This document shows positions 15,901-24,072 of a DNA stretch of 64,000 bases, one piece after another (within the stretch, counting starts at the first letter, position 1; each line of letters begins with the position of its first letter). The position numbers were made by a program, and so were the translations under genes. Below the pieces are notes generated by a model. The model had not been told where the DNA came from and ran no database searches. It worked only from the letters and a program-made list of their open reading frames with translations. Origin of the DNA: Amycolatopsis thermophila (GTDB lineage Bacteria > Actinomycetota > Actinomycetes > Mycobacteriales > Pseudonocardiaceae); contig NZ_JAUSUT010000001.1 in NCBI RefSeq assembly GCF_030814215.1, positions 620,001 to 684,000 on the forward strand, given 5' to 3'.

Positions 15901-16284
15901 ATGAGCGAGCCCCAGTCCTTCTTCGAGGCCGTCGGCGGGGAACCGACGTTCCGCAAGATCGTCGCGCGGTTCTACGCCGAGGTGGCGAAGGACGAGGTGC
16001 TGCGGCCGATGTACCCCGAGGAGGACCTGGGGCCGGCCGAGGACCGGCTGCGGCTGTTCCTGATGCAGTACTGGGGCGGCCCGCACACCTACTCCGACCA
16101 GCGCGGTCACCCGCGCCTGCGGATGCGGCACGCGCCGTTCAAGATCGGCCCCATCGAACGCGACGCGTGGCTGCGCGCCATGCGCGTCGCGGTCGACGAG
16201 GCCGGCCTGCCGGAGCCGCTGGAGACCCAGCTGTGGAACTACCTCGAGATGGCGGCCCAGAGCATGATGAACAGCTGGGTCTGA
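15901..16284 (+). CDS. glbO: Truncated hemoglobin, group II (GlbO)
   Basis: The 127-residue protein aligns along its length with mycobacterial GlbO. The key haem-pocket residues are in place: Tyr25 (B10), Tyr38 (CD1), proximal His77 (F8, in RMRHAPF) and Trp90 (G8). It binds oxygen tightly and is thought to help deliver oxygen to the respiratory chain or act in redox chemistry at the membrane. The ATG at 15901 has GAGAGG eight bases upstream; a GTG at 15892 in the same frame is an alternative. It follows mscS closely. Confidence 0.95.
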   Translation: MSEPQSFFEAVGGEPTFRKIVARFYAEVAKDEVLRPMYPEEDLGPAEDRLRLFLMQYWGGPHTYSDQRGHPRLRMRHAPFKIGPIERDAWLRAMRVAVDEAGLPEPLETQLWNYLEMAAQSMMNSWV

Positions 16285-16314
16285 GCTGTCCCGCGCCCGT
16301 CCGGCGCCGGCGCG

Positions 16315-17154
16315 TCAGCCCAGCTTCGCCAGCTCGTTCGCCAGCGGCTCCAGGACGTCCGGGGTGTGCGGCGGCGGCAGGTAGACGATCGCGAGGTCGA
16401 GGCCCTGCTCACCGAGCGCGGCGGCCTCGTCCGCGACCTTCGCGTAGTCCAGGTCCGGGCCCAGCCGCACGTGGCTGGACAGCATGATCTCCTTCGGGTC
16501 CCGCCCGATGTCCGCGCAGTGCTGGTGCAGCACGTCCCGCTTGCGGGCGAACTCCTCCGGCGTGCCGCCGACGAAGTTCCAGTGCTGGGCGAAGCGCGCG
16601 GTGGTGCGCAGGGTCCGCTTCTCCCCGCTGCCGCCGATGCAGATCGGCGGGTGCGGGCGCTGCACGCCCTTCGGCTCGTTGCGGGCGTCGGTCAGCTGGT
16701 AGTACTCGCCCTTGAAGGTCGTCGTCTCCTGCGTGAGCAGGCCGACGAGCACCTCGCACGCCTCCTCGAAGCGGTCGCTTCGCTGCTTGACCGTGCCCAG
16801 CTCCATGCCGTAGGCGCCGGATTCCTCCTCGTTCCAGCCCGCGCCGATGCCGATCTCCAGCCGGCCGCCGGAGACGATGTCCAGTGTCGAGGCCATGTTC
16901 GCGAGCAGCGCCGGGTGCCGGTAGTGGATGCCGCTCACCAGCGTGCCCAGCCGCAGCCGCTGCGTGGCCTGCGCCAGCGCCGTCAGCGTGACCCAGCCCT
17001 CCAGGCACGGCCCGGTCGGGTCCGAGAAGATCGGGTAGAAATGGTCGAAAGTCCACCCGGACTCGAAGATTTCGATGTCGTCGGCCGCTTTCCACACCGC
17101 GAGCATGTCGGCCCACTCGGTGTTCTGCGGCGAGGTTTTGAACGCGTAGCGCAT
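16315..17154 (-). CDS. LLM-class F420-dependent oxidoreductase (TIGR03560-like)
   Basis: The 279-residue protein is a luciferase-like TIM barrel: MRYAFKTSPQNTEW, then FESGWTFDHFYPI, RLRLGTLVSGIHYRHPALLA, LEIGIGAGWNEEESGAYGME and PPICIGGSGEKRTLRTTARF. The IGIGAGW and CIGGSG segments are the F420-phosphate and substrate loops of the actinobacterial group. The substrate is unknown. It is a different subfamily from the enzyme at 3770-4639 and shows no KstR-like site. It lies convergent to glbO, 30 bases apart, and breaks the otherwise Rv24xx-like order. Confidence 0.87.
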   Translation of the reverse strand: MRYAFKTSPQNTEWADMLAVWKAADDIEIFESGWTFDHFYPIFSDPTGPCLEGWVTLTALAQATQRLRLGTLVSGIHYRHPALLANMASTLDIVSGGRLEIGIGAGWNEEESGAYGMELGTVKQRSDRFEEACEVLVGLLTQETTTFKGEYYQLTDARNEPKGVQRPHPPICIGGSGEKRTLRTTARFAQHWNFVGGTPEEFARKRDVLHQHCADIGRDPKEIMLSSHVRLGPDLDYAKVADEAAALGEQGLDLAIVYLPPPHTPDVLEPLANELAKLG

Positions 17155-17193
17155 ACCGCGAACACTAGCGACCTGGAGCAGCTCCAGCGCAAG

Positions 17194-17829
17194 TCAGAAC
17201 AGCAGGGGCAGCAACGCGTGCCGCCGCCGCACGACCGCGCCGTAGCGGGCGTCGAGGCGCATCCAGGAATTCGTCGCGGTCACCCGGATGACGTCGTCCG
17301 GAATGGCGGAATCGAAGAACCCCATTCCGGACAAGGCGAACAGACATCGCATGTGCACCTTGACCTCGAGGTCGCCCTCGCTGACCGTGAGCACCGCCTG
17401 GTCCATCAACGACGCCGGCGGGGTGCCGTGCGGCCCGGCGTTCTCCCGCGCCAGCGCCACACCGCGGTCGGTGAGGTCGCTGATCACCTTCGCGGGCAGC
17501 TCGTCGACCAGCTGCCACCCGGCGCCGGCGGGCAGCTCTCCGTGCCACAGCAGGTCACGCGCCGGGCCCGGGTCCATCCGTTCACCACCGGCGACCGTCA
17601 GCGCGGCCAGCAGCTCGTTGCCGGAGACCGTGACGTCGCCCGGGGTGACCTCGCCGTGCACCGCCCGCGTGGCCAGGCAGTCGAACGGCGTGGCCACCCA
17701 GGCTTCGACGACGCCGTTCCCGCGGTTGCGCAACCGCACGGCGGCCTGGCCGTCCAGACGCACCGCCCTGGCCACGAAGGCTCCGAGGGTCTCCCGGTCG
17801 TCCCGGTCGGGGATCCGCAGCTCGGTCAC
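17194..17829 (-). CDS. Conserved hypothetical protein (Rv2474c-like)
   Basis: The 211-residue product begins TELRIPDRDDRETLGAFVAR and has an alpha/beta make-up with no known catalytic motif. Recognisable patches are EAWVATPFDCLATRAVHGEV, LMDQAVLTVSEGDLEVKVH and GFFDSAIPDDVIRVTATNSWMRL. Position and size match Rv2474c, which lies next to the Rv2475c thioesterase and gdh in M. tuberculosis; that gene has no known function. The GTG start at 17829 overlaps the thioesterase stop (GTGA), so it is translationally coupled to it. Confidence 0.75.
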   Translation of the reverse strand: MTELRIPDRDDRETLGAFVARAVRLDGQAAVRLRNRGNGVVEAWVATPFDCLATRAVHGEVTPGDVTVSGNELLAALTVAGGERMDPGPARDLLWHGELPAGAGWQLVDELPAKVISDLTDRGVALARENAGPHGTPPASLMDQAVLTVSEGDLEVKVHMRCLFALSGMGFFDSAIPDDVIRVTATNSWMRLDARYGAVVRRRHALLPLLF

Positions 17830-18248
17830 GCGCCCGCCTCCGTCAGCCGGGCCTGCAGGAACGCGCGCTCGTCCGCGGTGAGGCGGCGCGGACGGTTCGT
17901 GGCGACGTCGTAGGGCGCGAGGACGGTCTCGGCGGTGACCGCGATCCCGTCCTCGGCGCGCGGACCGTCGTGCACCTGGTAGGCCAGGGTCAGCGACGCG
18001 AACTTCAGGTCCTTGAGCGAGATCTCGACCCGGATCTCCTGCCCGTCGACCACGATCGGGGCGCGGTAGTGCACGGCGAGCTTCACCACGACCATGCCCT
18101 TCGCGAACTCCGCGAGCCCGGCGCGGCCCGCCTCGTCGAACAACAGCGGCACGCGTGCCTCTTCGAGCAACGTCACCATGTTGGCGTGGTTGACGTGCCC
18201 GAACACGTCCATGTCCGACCAGCGGGGCCGCACCTTCGCAACGTACAC
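17826..18248 (-). CDS. Acyl-CoA thioesterase, hotdog fold (Rv2475c-like)
   Basis: The 140-residue protein has the 4-hydroxybenzoyl-CoA/YbgC hotdog pattern: RPRWSDMDVFGHVNHANMVTLLEEAR with the catalytic Asp before x-x-x-HVNHA, then VVVKLAVHYRAPIVVDGQEI. It hydrolyses acyl-CoA thioesters; the chain-length preference is unknown. It lies 10 bases after the gdh gene on the same strand and overlaps the downstream Rv2474c-like gene by four bases, so the three are probably one operon. The GTG at 18248 gives the family N-terminus (YVAKVRPRWSD). Confidence 0.9.
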   Translation of the reverse strand: MYVAKVRPRWSDMDVFGHVNHANMVTLLEEARVPLLFDEAGRAGLAEFAKGMVVVKLAVHYRAPIVVDGQEIRVEISLKDLKFASLTLAYQVHDGPRAEDGIAVTAETVLAPYDVATNRPRRLTADERAFLQARLTEAGA

Positions 18249-18258
18249 CCCGATATTC

Positions 18259-21200
18259 CTACCTCACCGTGCTCCGCAGCTGGCGCGCGGCGACCGACAG
18301 GGTCGCCAGGTCGAGGCGGCCCGACTGGTTGATGTCGTCGAGCGCGACCCTCGCCCGCGCCAGGCGCGAGGCGTTGGTCTTCTCCCACTGCGCGATCTTC
18401 GCGTCCGCGTCGTCGTCGGTGTCGCTGTGCCGCAGGGCGTCCAGCGTCATCGCCCGCAGCGACGAGTACACGTCGTCCCGGAGCGACAACCGGGCCAGCG
18501 CGTGCCAGCGGTTGCCGCGTTCGAGCGCGCTGATCGAGGTGAGGATCCGGTCGACGTCCAGGTGCGCGGACAGCGCGTAGTACAGCTCCGAAGCCTCCTT
18601 CGGGCTGCGCTCGGCGTCCACCCCGGCCTCGCGCTCGGCCAGCTCGGCCACCTCGACGACGTCGAGCAGGCCGTAGGCGTCCAGCAGGACCGCCACCCGC
18701 AGCGCCAGCTCCCGCGGCACACCCGCCTCGGCGTAGCGGTCGGCCTGCTCGCGCACGGCCTCGGCTTCGCGGCCGCGCAGGAGCGTGTCGACCTTCGGCG
18801 CCAGATCGGCGACGACCGGCCCGAACCGGGAGATCTCGGCGCCCACGGCGAGCGGCTGGGGCCGGTTCGCGAGGAACCAGCGCGCGGCCCGGTCGAGCAG
18901 CCGCCGCGACTCCAGCATCATCTCGTCCTGCACCTCGGTGGGCACGCGGTTGTCCAGCGCGTGGATGTCCTCCCACAGCTCGGTGAGGTTGAACACGCGG
19001 GTGACCACCGTGTAGGCGCGCACGGCGTCGGTGGCGGTCGCGTTCATCTCCTCGGCCAACCGGAACGCGTACGACACGCCGGCACCGTCGACGACCTCGT
19101 TGACCAGGAGCGTGGTGATGATCTGGCGGCGCAGCGGGTGCTCGTTGATGCGGTCGCCGAACCGTTCCCGCAGCGGTTGGGGGAAGTACTCCGGCAGCCG
19201 CTTGGCGAACACCTCCGCGTCCGGCAGGTCACTGGCCAGCAGCTCGTCCTTGAGCTCCAGCTTCACGTGCGCGAGCAGCGTCGCCAGCTCGGGCGAGGTG
19301 AGGCCCTGGCCGGCCTTCTCCAGCGCCTGGAACTGCTGCTTGCTCGGCAGCGCCTCCAGGCGCCGGTCCAGCGCCCCGGCCTTCTCCAGGCTGGTGACGA
19401 GCCGGGCGTGCACCGGCAGCATCGGTACCGCGTGCGCCCGGCTGACGCCGAGCACGCCGTTCTGGTGGTAGTTGTCCGCGAGCACGAGGCGGCCGACCTC
19501 GTCGGTCATCTCGTGCAGCAGGGCGTTGCGCTGCTCCCGGTCCAGCGCACCGCTGCTGACCAGGTGGTCGAGCAGGATCTTGATGTTGACCTCGTGGTCG
19601 GAGCAGTCCACGCCGGCCGAGTTGTCCAGGGCGTCGGTGTTGATCTTGCCGCCGGTCCGGGCGAACTCGATGCGCCCGCGCTGGGTCAGGCCCAGGTTGC
19701 CGCCCTCGCCGACCACCTTCACACGCAACTGGTTGCCGTTGACGCGCACCGCGTCGTTGGCCTTGTCGCCGGCATCGGCGTGGGTCTCGGTCTCGGCCTT
19801 GACGTAGGTGCCGATGCCGCCGTTCCACAGCAGGTCCACCGGCGCCAGGAGGATCGCGCGGATCAGGTCGGCCGGGGCGAGCTGGGTGACGTCGTCGTCC
19901 AGGCCGAGCGCCTGGCGCACCTGCGGCGAAATCGGGATCGTCTTGGCGCTGCGCGAGAACACGCCGCCGCCCTCGCTGATCAGCGACCGGTCGTAGTCCT
20001 CCCAGGACGACCGCGGCAGCTCGAACAGGCGCTTGCGCTCCCGGAACGACGACGCCGCGTCCGGGTTCGGGTCGAGGAAGACGTGCAGGTGGTTGAACGC
20101 GGCCACCAGCCGGATGTGCTCGGAGAGCAGCATCCCGTTGCCGAAGACGTCCCCGGCCATGTCGCCGATGCCGACGACCGTGAAGTCCTGGGTCTGGGTG
20201 TCCACGCCGAGTTCGCGGAAGTGCCGCTTGACGCTCTCCCACGCACCGCGCGCCGTGATGCCCATGGCCTTGTGGTCGTAGCCGACCGAACCGCCCGAGG
20301 CGAACGCGTCGCCCAGCCAGAAGCCGTACGCGGCGGAGACCTCGTTGGCGATGTCGGAGAACGTCGCGGTGCCCTTGTCGGCGGCGACCACCAGGTAGTT
20401 GTCGTCGCCGTCGTAACGCACGACGTCCTTGGCCGGGACCGTGCGGCCCTCGACGAGGTTGTCGGTCAGGTCGAGCAGGCCGGAGATGAACATGCGGTAG
20501 CAGGCGATGCCCTCGGCCAGCTGCGCGTCGCGGTCCACGCCGGGGTCACCGGTCGGGACCGGCGGGCGCTTGACGACGAAGCCGCCCTTGGCGCCGACCG
20601 GCACGATGACGGCGTTCTTCACCGCCTGCGCCTTGACCAGGCCGAGGATCTCGGTGCGGAAGTCCTCCCTGCGGTCCGACCAGCGCAGACCACCGCGCGC
20701 GACCGAACCGAACCGCAGGTGCACACCCTCCACGCGCGGGGAGTACACGAAGACCTCGAACCGCGGGCGCGGCTCCGGCAGGTCCGGCACGCCCTGCGGG
20801 TCGAACTTGAGCGCCAGGTACGGGCGCGGGCGGCCGTCGGCGTCGGTGACCCGGTAGTTCGTGCGCAGCGTGGCGCAGATGACCGACAGCAGGCGGCGGA
20901 GGATGCGGTCCTCGTCCAGGCTGGTGACGGCGTCGATCATCGTCGAGATCTCGCCGACCAGCGCGTCGGTCTGCTCGTCCGCGGACGGGTCGGTGGTCAG
21001 GTCGAAGCGGTGCTCGAACAGCTTCACCAGCATCGTGGCGATGTCGGTGTGGGCGAGCACGGCGCGCTGGATGTACTCCTGCGAGTACGGCGTCCCGGCC
21101 TGGCGCAGGTAGCGCGAGTAGGCCCGCAGCACCGCGGCCTGGCGCCAGGTGAGGCCGGCCCGCAGGACGAGGGCGTTGAAGTCGTCGATCTCGCAGTCGC

Positions 21201-23229
21201 CCCGCCACGCGGCGGCGAAGGCGTCCTGGAAGCGCTCGCGCAGGTCGCGCTCGGCCTCGCCCAGGTCGGTCAGGCCGATGCGCAGGCCGAAGTCGTAGAC
21301 CCAGGAGCGGGTGCCGTCCCAGCGGCGCAGCTCGTAGGGCCGCTCGTCGACGACCTCCAGGCCCATCCGCTGCAGCACGGGCAGCACGGCGGACAGCGTC
21401 ACCCCCTCGCCGAGGAGGTAGAGCTTGAAACGCCGCTCCCCCGGCTCCGCGCCGTCCGGGGTGTAGAACGACATCGCCAGGTCGTCCGGACCGGTCAGGC
21501 TCTCCAGCTTGCGCAGGTCGGCCAGCGCCTCGACGGCGGTGAAGTCCTCTTTGTACGCCTCGGGGAAGATGCCCGAGTACCGCTGGCCCAGCTCACCGGC
21601 CGACTCCTCGCCGAGCACGGCGGTGGTGCGGGCGGCCTCGCCGGCGCGCTCGCGCCGCTCCGCGAGGATCGCCTCGACCATCAGGTCGTCCCAGTTGCGC
21701 ACGGCGGCGTTGAGCCGTTCCTGGATGCGCAGCACGTCCGGCTCGACGCGCGTGGCCGGATCGGTGTGGACGGTGAAGTGCACCTGCGCGAGAGCGGTCT
21801 CGCCGACGCGCGTGCCGTACTCGAGGTGGGTGCCCTCGAGTTCGGCGAGCAGCACCTCCTGCATGGCCAGGCGCGAGCGGGTGGTGTAGCGGTCGCGCGG
21901 CAGGAACACCAGGCACGAGTAGAAGCGGCCGAAGGTGTCGCGGCGCAGGAACAGGCGCAGCCGACGGCGGTCGGACAGCGTGATCGCGCCGACCGCGGTC
22001 GAGTAGAGCGAGTCGAGGTCGGCGGAGAACAGGTCGGCGCGCGGCCAGTTCTGCAGGACCTCCAGCATGCGCTGGCCGGAGTAGGACTCCATCGGGAAGC
22101 CGGCGCGGTGGATGACCTCGCACACCTTGCGGGACACCACGGGCACGTCCAGGACGTCCTCGTGCAGCGCGGAGGTGGTGAACATGCCGAGGAAGCGGTG
22201 CTCGCCGGTGACGTTGCCGCGCTCGTCGAAGGTCTTGACGCCCACGTAGTACGGGTACACCGGGCGGTTCACAGTGGACGGTGCGCTGGCCTGGGTGAGG
22301 ACGAGCAGGTGCGGGTGCAGCGCGATGGCGGCCGTGTCCGGGCCGGCGGTGAGGCTGCGGGCGGCGAGGCTGTCCTGGCGCAGCACGCCGAGGCCCGAGG
22401 CGAGGACGGCGCGCAGGGCGGGTTCGTCGGTGCCCGACTCGGTGTCCTCGACCAGTTCGTAGCGGCGGTAGCCGAGGAACATGAAGTGGCCGTCGGCGAG
22501 CCAGCGCAGGAGGCTCGCGCCCTCGGCGACCTCGTCGGCGGGCAGCGGCGGCGGGGTGGCGTCGAGTTCGGTGGCCAGGTCGACGGCGGCCTGGCTCATC
22601 TTGTCGGTGTCCTCGACGACCTCGCGGACGTCGCCGAGCACGGAGGCGAGGTGGGTGTCGAGCTCGCGGGCGCGGTTGAGGTCGGTGATCAGGTCGATCT
22701 CGACGTACATCCACGATTCGGCGGCCGCGCCTTCGGGCGGGCTGGCGACGTCGGCGTTGGGGTGGACCTCGATGAGCTCGCCGGTGATGTCCCGGCTGAC
22801 GACGACGATGGGGTGCACGAGGCGCTGGACCTGGACGCCGTCGCGGGCCAGCTTGGCGGTGATCGAGTCGACCAGGTAGGGCATGTCGTCGGTGACGATC
22901 TGGACGACGGTGGCGTCGCGGGTCCAGCCGTCCTCGGCGGTGGTCGGGTTGAGGAGGCGGACGGCGGGGCGGCCGGGGATGCGGTTCTGGGCGAACTGCT
23001 GGTGGGACCGGACGGCACCGACGAGGTCGACGGGGTCGTCACCGAGGATCTCGTCGGCGGGGATGTGGCGGTAGTAGAGGCGGATGAGGTCGGCGATGTC
23101 CGGCGCGTGCTGGGCGGCGGCCTCGATCAACTCGTCCCGGATCTGCTCCGGGCTGGCGGGCCGCAGACGGCCGTCGGGGACGGTTCCGGACGAGGATCCG
23201 GGGCGGGCTGACACTCTCGTCGAGCTCAT
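18259..23229 (-). CDS. gdh: NAD-specific glutamate dehydrogenase, 180-kDa type
   Basis: The 1656-residue protein matches Rv2476c in size and plan: a long N-terminal regulatory half with ACT-like parts (DDMPYLVDSITAKLAR), a catalytic domain with GAKGGFVVK (879-887; Lys881 and Lys887 active-site region), a FRTEILGLVKAQAVKNAVIV strand before it, a nucleotide-binding part with VVGIGDMAGDVFGNGMLLS, and a helical C-terminal domain. It deaminates glutamate to 2-oxoglutarate with NAD. In mycobacteria this enzyme is controlled by the FHA protein GarA, a phosphorylation partner. The ATG at 23229 has a GGAGAG site. The thioesterase gene follows. Confidence 0.96.
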   Translation of the reverse strand: MSSTRVSARPGSSSGTVPDGRLRPASPEQIRDELIEAAAQHAPDIADLIRLYYRHIPADEILGDDPVDLVGAVRSHQQFAQNRIPGRPAVRLLNPTTAEDGWTRDATVVQIVTDDMPYLVDSITAKLARDGVQVQRLVHPIVVVSRDITGELIEVHPNADVASPPEGAAAESWMYVEIDLITDLNRARELDTHLASVLGDVREVVEDTDKMSQAAVDLATELDATPPPLPADEVAEGASLLRWLADGHFMFLGYRRYELVEDTESGTDEPALRAVLASGLGVLRQDSLAARSLTAGPDTAAIALHPHLLVLTQASAPSTVNRPVYPYYVGVKTFDERGNVTGEHRFLGMFTTSALHEDVLDVPVVSRKVCEVIHRAGFPMESYSGQRMLEVLQNWPRADLFSADLDSLYSTAVGAITLSDRRRLRLFLRRDTFGRFYSCLVFLPRDRYTTRSRLAMQEVLLAELEGTHLEYGTRVGETALAQVHFTVHTDPATRVEPDVLRIQERLNAAVRNWDDLMVEAILAERRERAGEAARTTAVLGEESAGELGQRYSGIFPEAYKEDFTAVEALADLRKLESLTGPDDLAMSFYTPDGAEPGERRFKLYLLGEGVTLSAVLPVLQRMGLEVVDERPYELRRWDGTRSWVYDFGLRIGLTDLGEAERDLRERFQDAFAAAWRGDCEIDDFNALVLRAGLTWRQAAVLRAYSRYLRQAGTPYSQEYIQRAVLAHTDIATMLVKLFEHRFDLTTDPSADEQTDALVGEISTMIDAVTSLDEDRILRRLLSVICATLRTNYRVTDADGRPRPYLALKFDPQGVPDLPEPRPRFEVFVYSPRVEGVHLRFGSVARGGLRWSDRREDFRTEILGLVKAQAVKNAVIVPVGAKGGFVVKRPPVPTGDPGVDRDAQLAEGIACYRMFISGLLDLTDNLVEGRTVPAKDVVRYDGDDNYLVVAADKGTATFSDIANEVSAAYGFWLGDAFASGGSVGYDHKAMGITARGAWESVKRHFRELGVDTQTQDFTVVGIGDMAGDVFGNGMLLSEHIRLVAAFNHLHVFLDPNPDAASSFRERKRLFELPRSSWEDYDRSLISEGGGVFSRSAKTIPISPQVRQALGLDDDVTQLAPADLIRAILLAPVDLLWNGGIGTYVKAETETHADAGDKANDAVRVNGNQLRVKVVGEGGNLGLTQRGRIEFARTGGKINTDALDNSAGVDCSDHEVNIKILLDHLVSSGALDREQRNALLHEMTDEVGRLVLADNYHQNGVLGVSRAHAVPMLPVHARLVTSLEKAGALDRRLEALPSKQQFQALEKAGQGLTSPELATLLAHVKLELKDELLASDLPDAEVFAKRLPEYFPQPLRERFGDRINEHPLRRQIITTLLVNEVVDGAGVSYAFRLAEEMNATATDAVRAYTVVTRVFNLTELWEDIHALDNRVPTEVQDEMMLESRRLLDRAARWFLANRPQPLAVGAEISRFGPVVADLAPKVDTLLRGREAEAVREQADRYAEAGVPRELALRVAVLLDAYGLLDVVEVAELAEREAGVDAERSPKEASELYYALSAHLDVDRILTSISALERGNRWHALARLSLRDDVYSSLRAMTLDALRHSDTDDDADAKIAQWEKTNASRLARARVALDDINQSGRLDLATLSVAARQLRSTVR

Positions 23230-24072
23230 CTCAGGCAACTCTCCACCGAGTTCGCTTCGCGCGCGTAGCGCTGAACGAACACCACCATAACCAGGCCGTA
23301 AATCGTGGCGACGCCGGACCGCCGGATCGTAGAATCGGTGCACAATCGCGGCGGTCGGGCCGCTGACCGGAGGTGTCGAGCCGGCCGCTCGCGCGGTGAG
23401 TTCCGCTGCTCCGGAGTGAGCGCCGGGCCGTCGAGCGCCGGATCATCGCGCGTGCCGCCGGGAGTGTCCGGGCCGCCCAGGGTTGTGGCCAGTGCCCGCC
23501 ACCGTGCTCGCCGCCGCCACCGTGCCCGCCGCCGCAGTGCCCGTCACCGGCGCCCCGCCCGCCACTGCCGTAGTGCCCACCGCTGCACGGTGCCACCACC
23601 GGTGCACGGCGCGCCGCCGCCACCGTGCCCGCCGCCGCAGTGCCCGTCAACGCCGCAGTGCCCACCACCGCACGATTCCCGCCGCCGCAGTACCTGTCGC
23701 GGCTGCAGTGCCCGCCACTGCAATACCCGTCACGGCCCAGTGCTCACCAGCCCACGGTGCCCGCCACTGCCCGCCCCCTGCAACGGCCGCCACTGCACGA
23801 TGCCCACCACCCCAGTGCCCGTCACCGCCGCAATGTCCGTCACCGCCGCGACGCCCACCACTGCACCGCCCCCTGCACCGGCCGCGGGCGCGGCTCAGCA
23901 CGCGCGCTGATCGTTCAGTTGAGCCCCGGGGCCACTCGCCCGCCCCCACCTTCAGCCTTGCGGCGGTAGCGGCGGGTGCCGAGCGCGTAGTAACGCACTC
24001 GCCGACGAGCGCCCGCCCTCCCGTCCCGGTGCCACCACGGTCCGGCGTCGCGGCCCACCGGCGCCGGCGGCC
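23230..24072. repeat. Gene-free region with short-period degenerate tandem repeats
   Basis: This 843-base spacer between the gdh start and the end of the TPR gene holds no convincing gene. From about 23495 to 23890 it is built of imperfect 15-18 bp units such as GTGCCCGTCACCGCCGCA, GTGCCCACCACCGCA and ACCGTGCCCGCCGCCGCA, repeated roughly twenty times with many small length changes. The length changes shift the reading frame (VPAAAVPVTGA becomes RHRARRRSAR), so it is unlikely to be coding on the plus strand. The part next to gdh (23230-23480) should contain its promoter. Confidence 0.6.

Noticed and set aside
18094..23211. A 1705-codon plus-strand frame antisense to gdh
   Set aside because: It mirrors the codon bias of gdh, has no protein-like domain, and the minus strand clearly encodes glutamate dehydrogenase.
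23231..23668. Gly/His-rich minus-strand frame upstream of gdh
   Set aside because: It is a translation of the short-period repeats (GDGHCGGGHGGGG); indels between repeat units break it, and it would overlap the gdh promoter and start.
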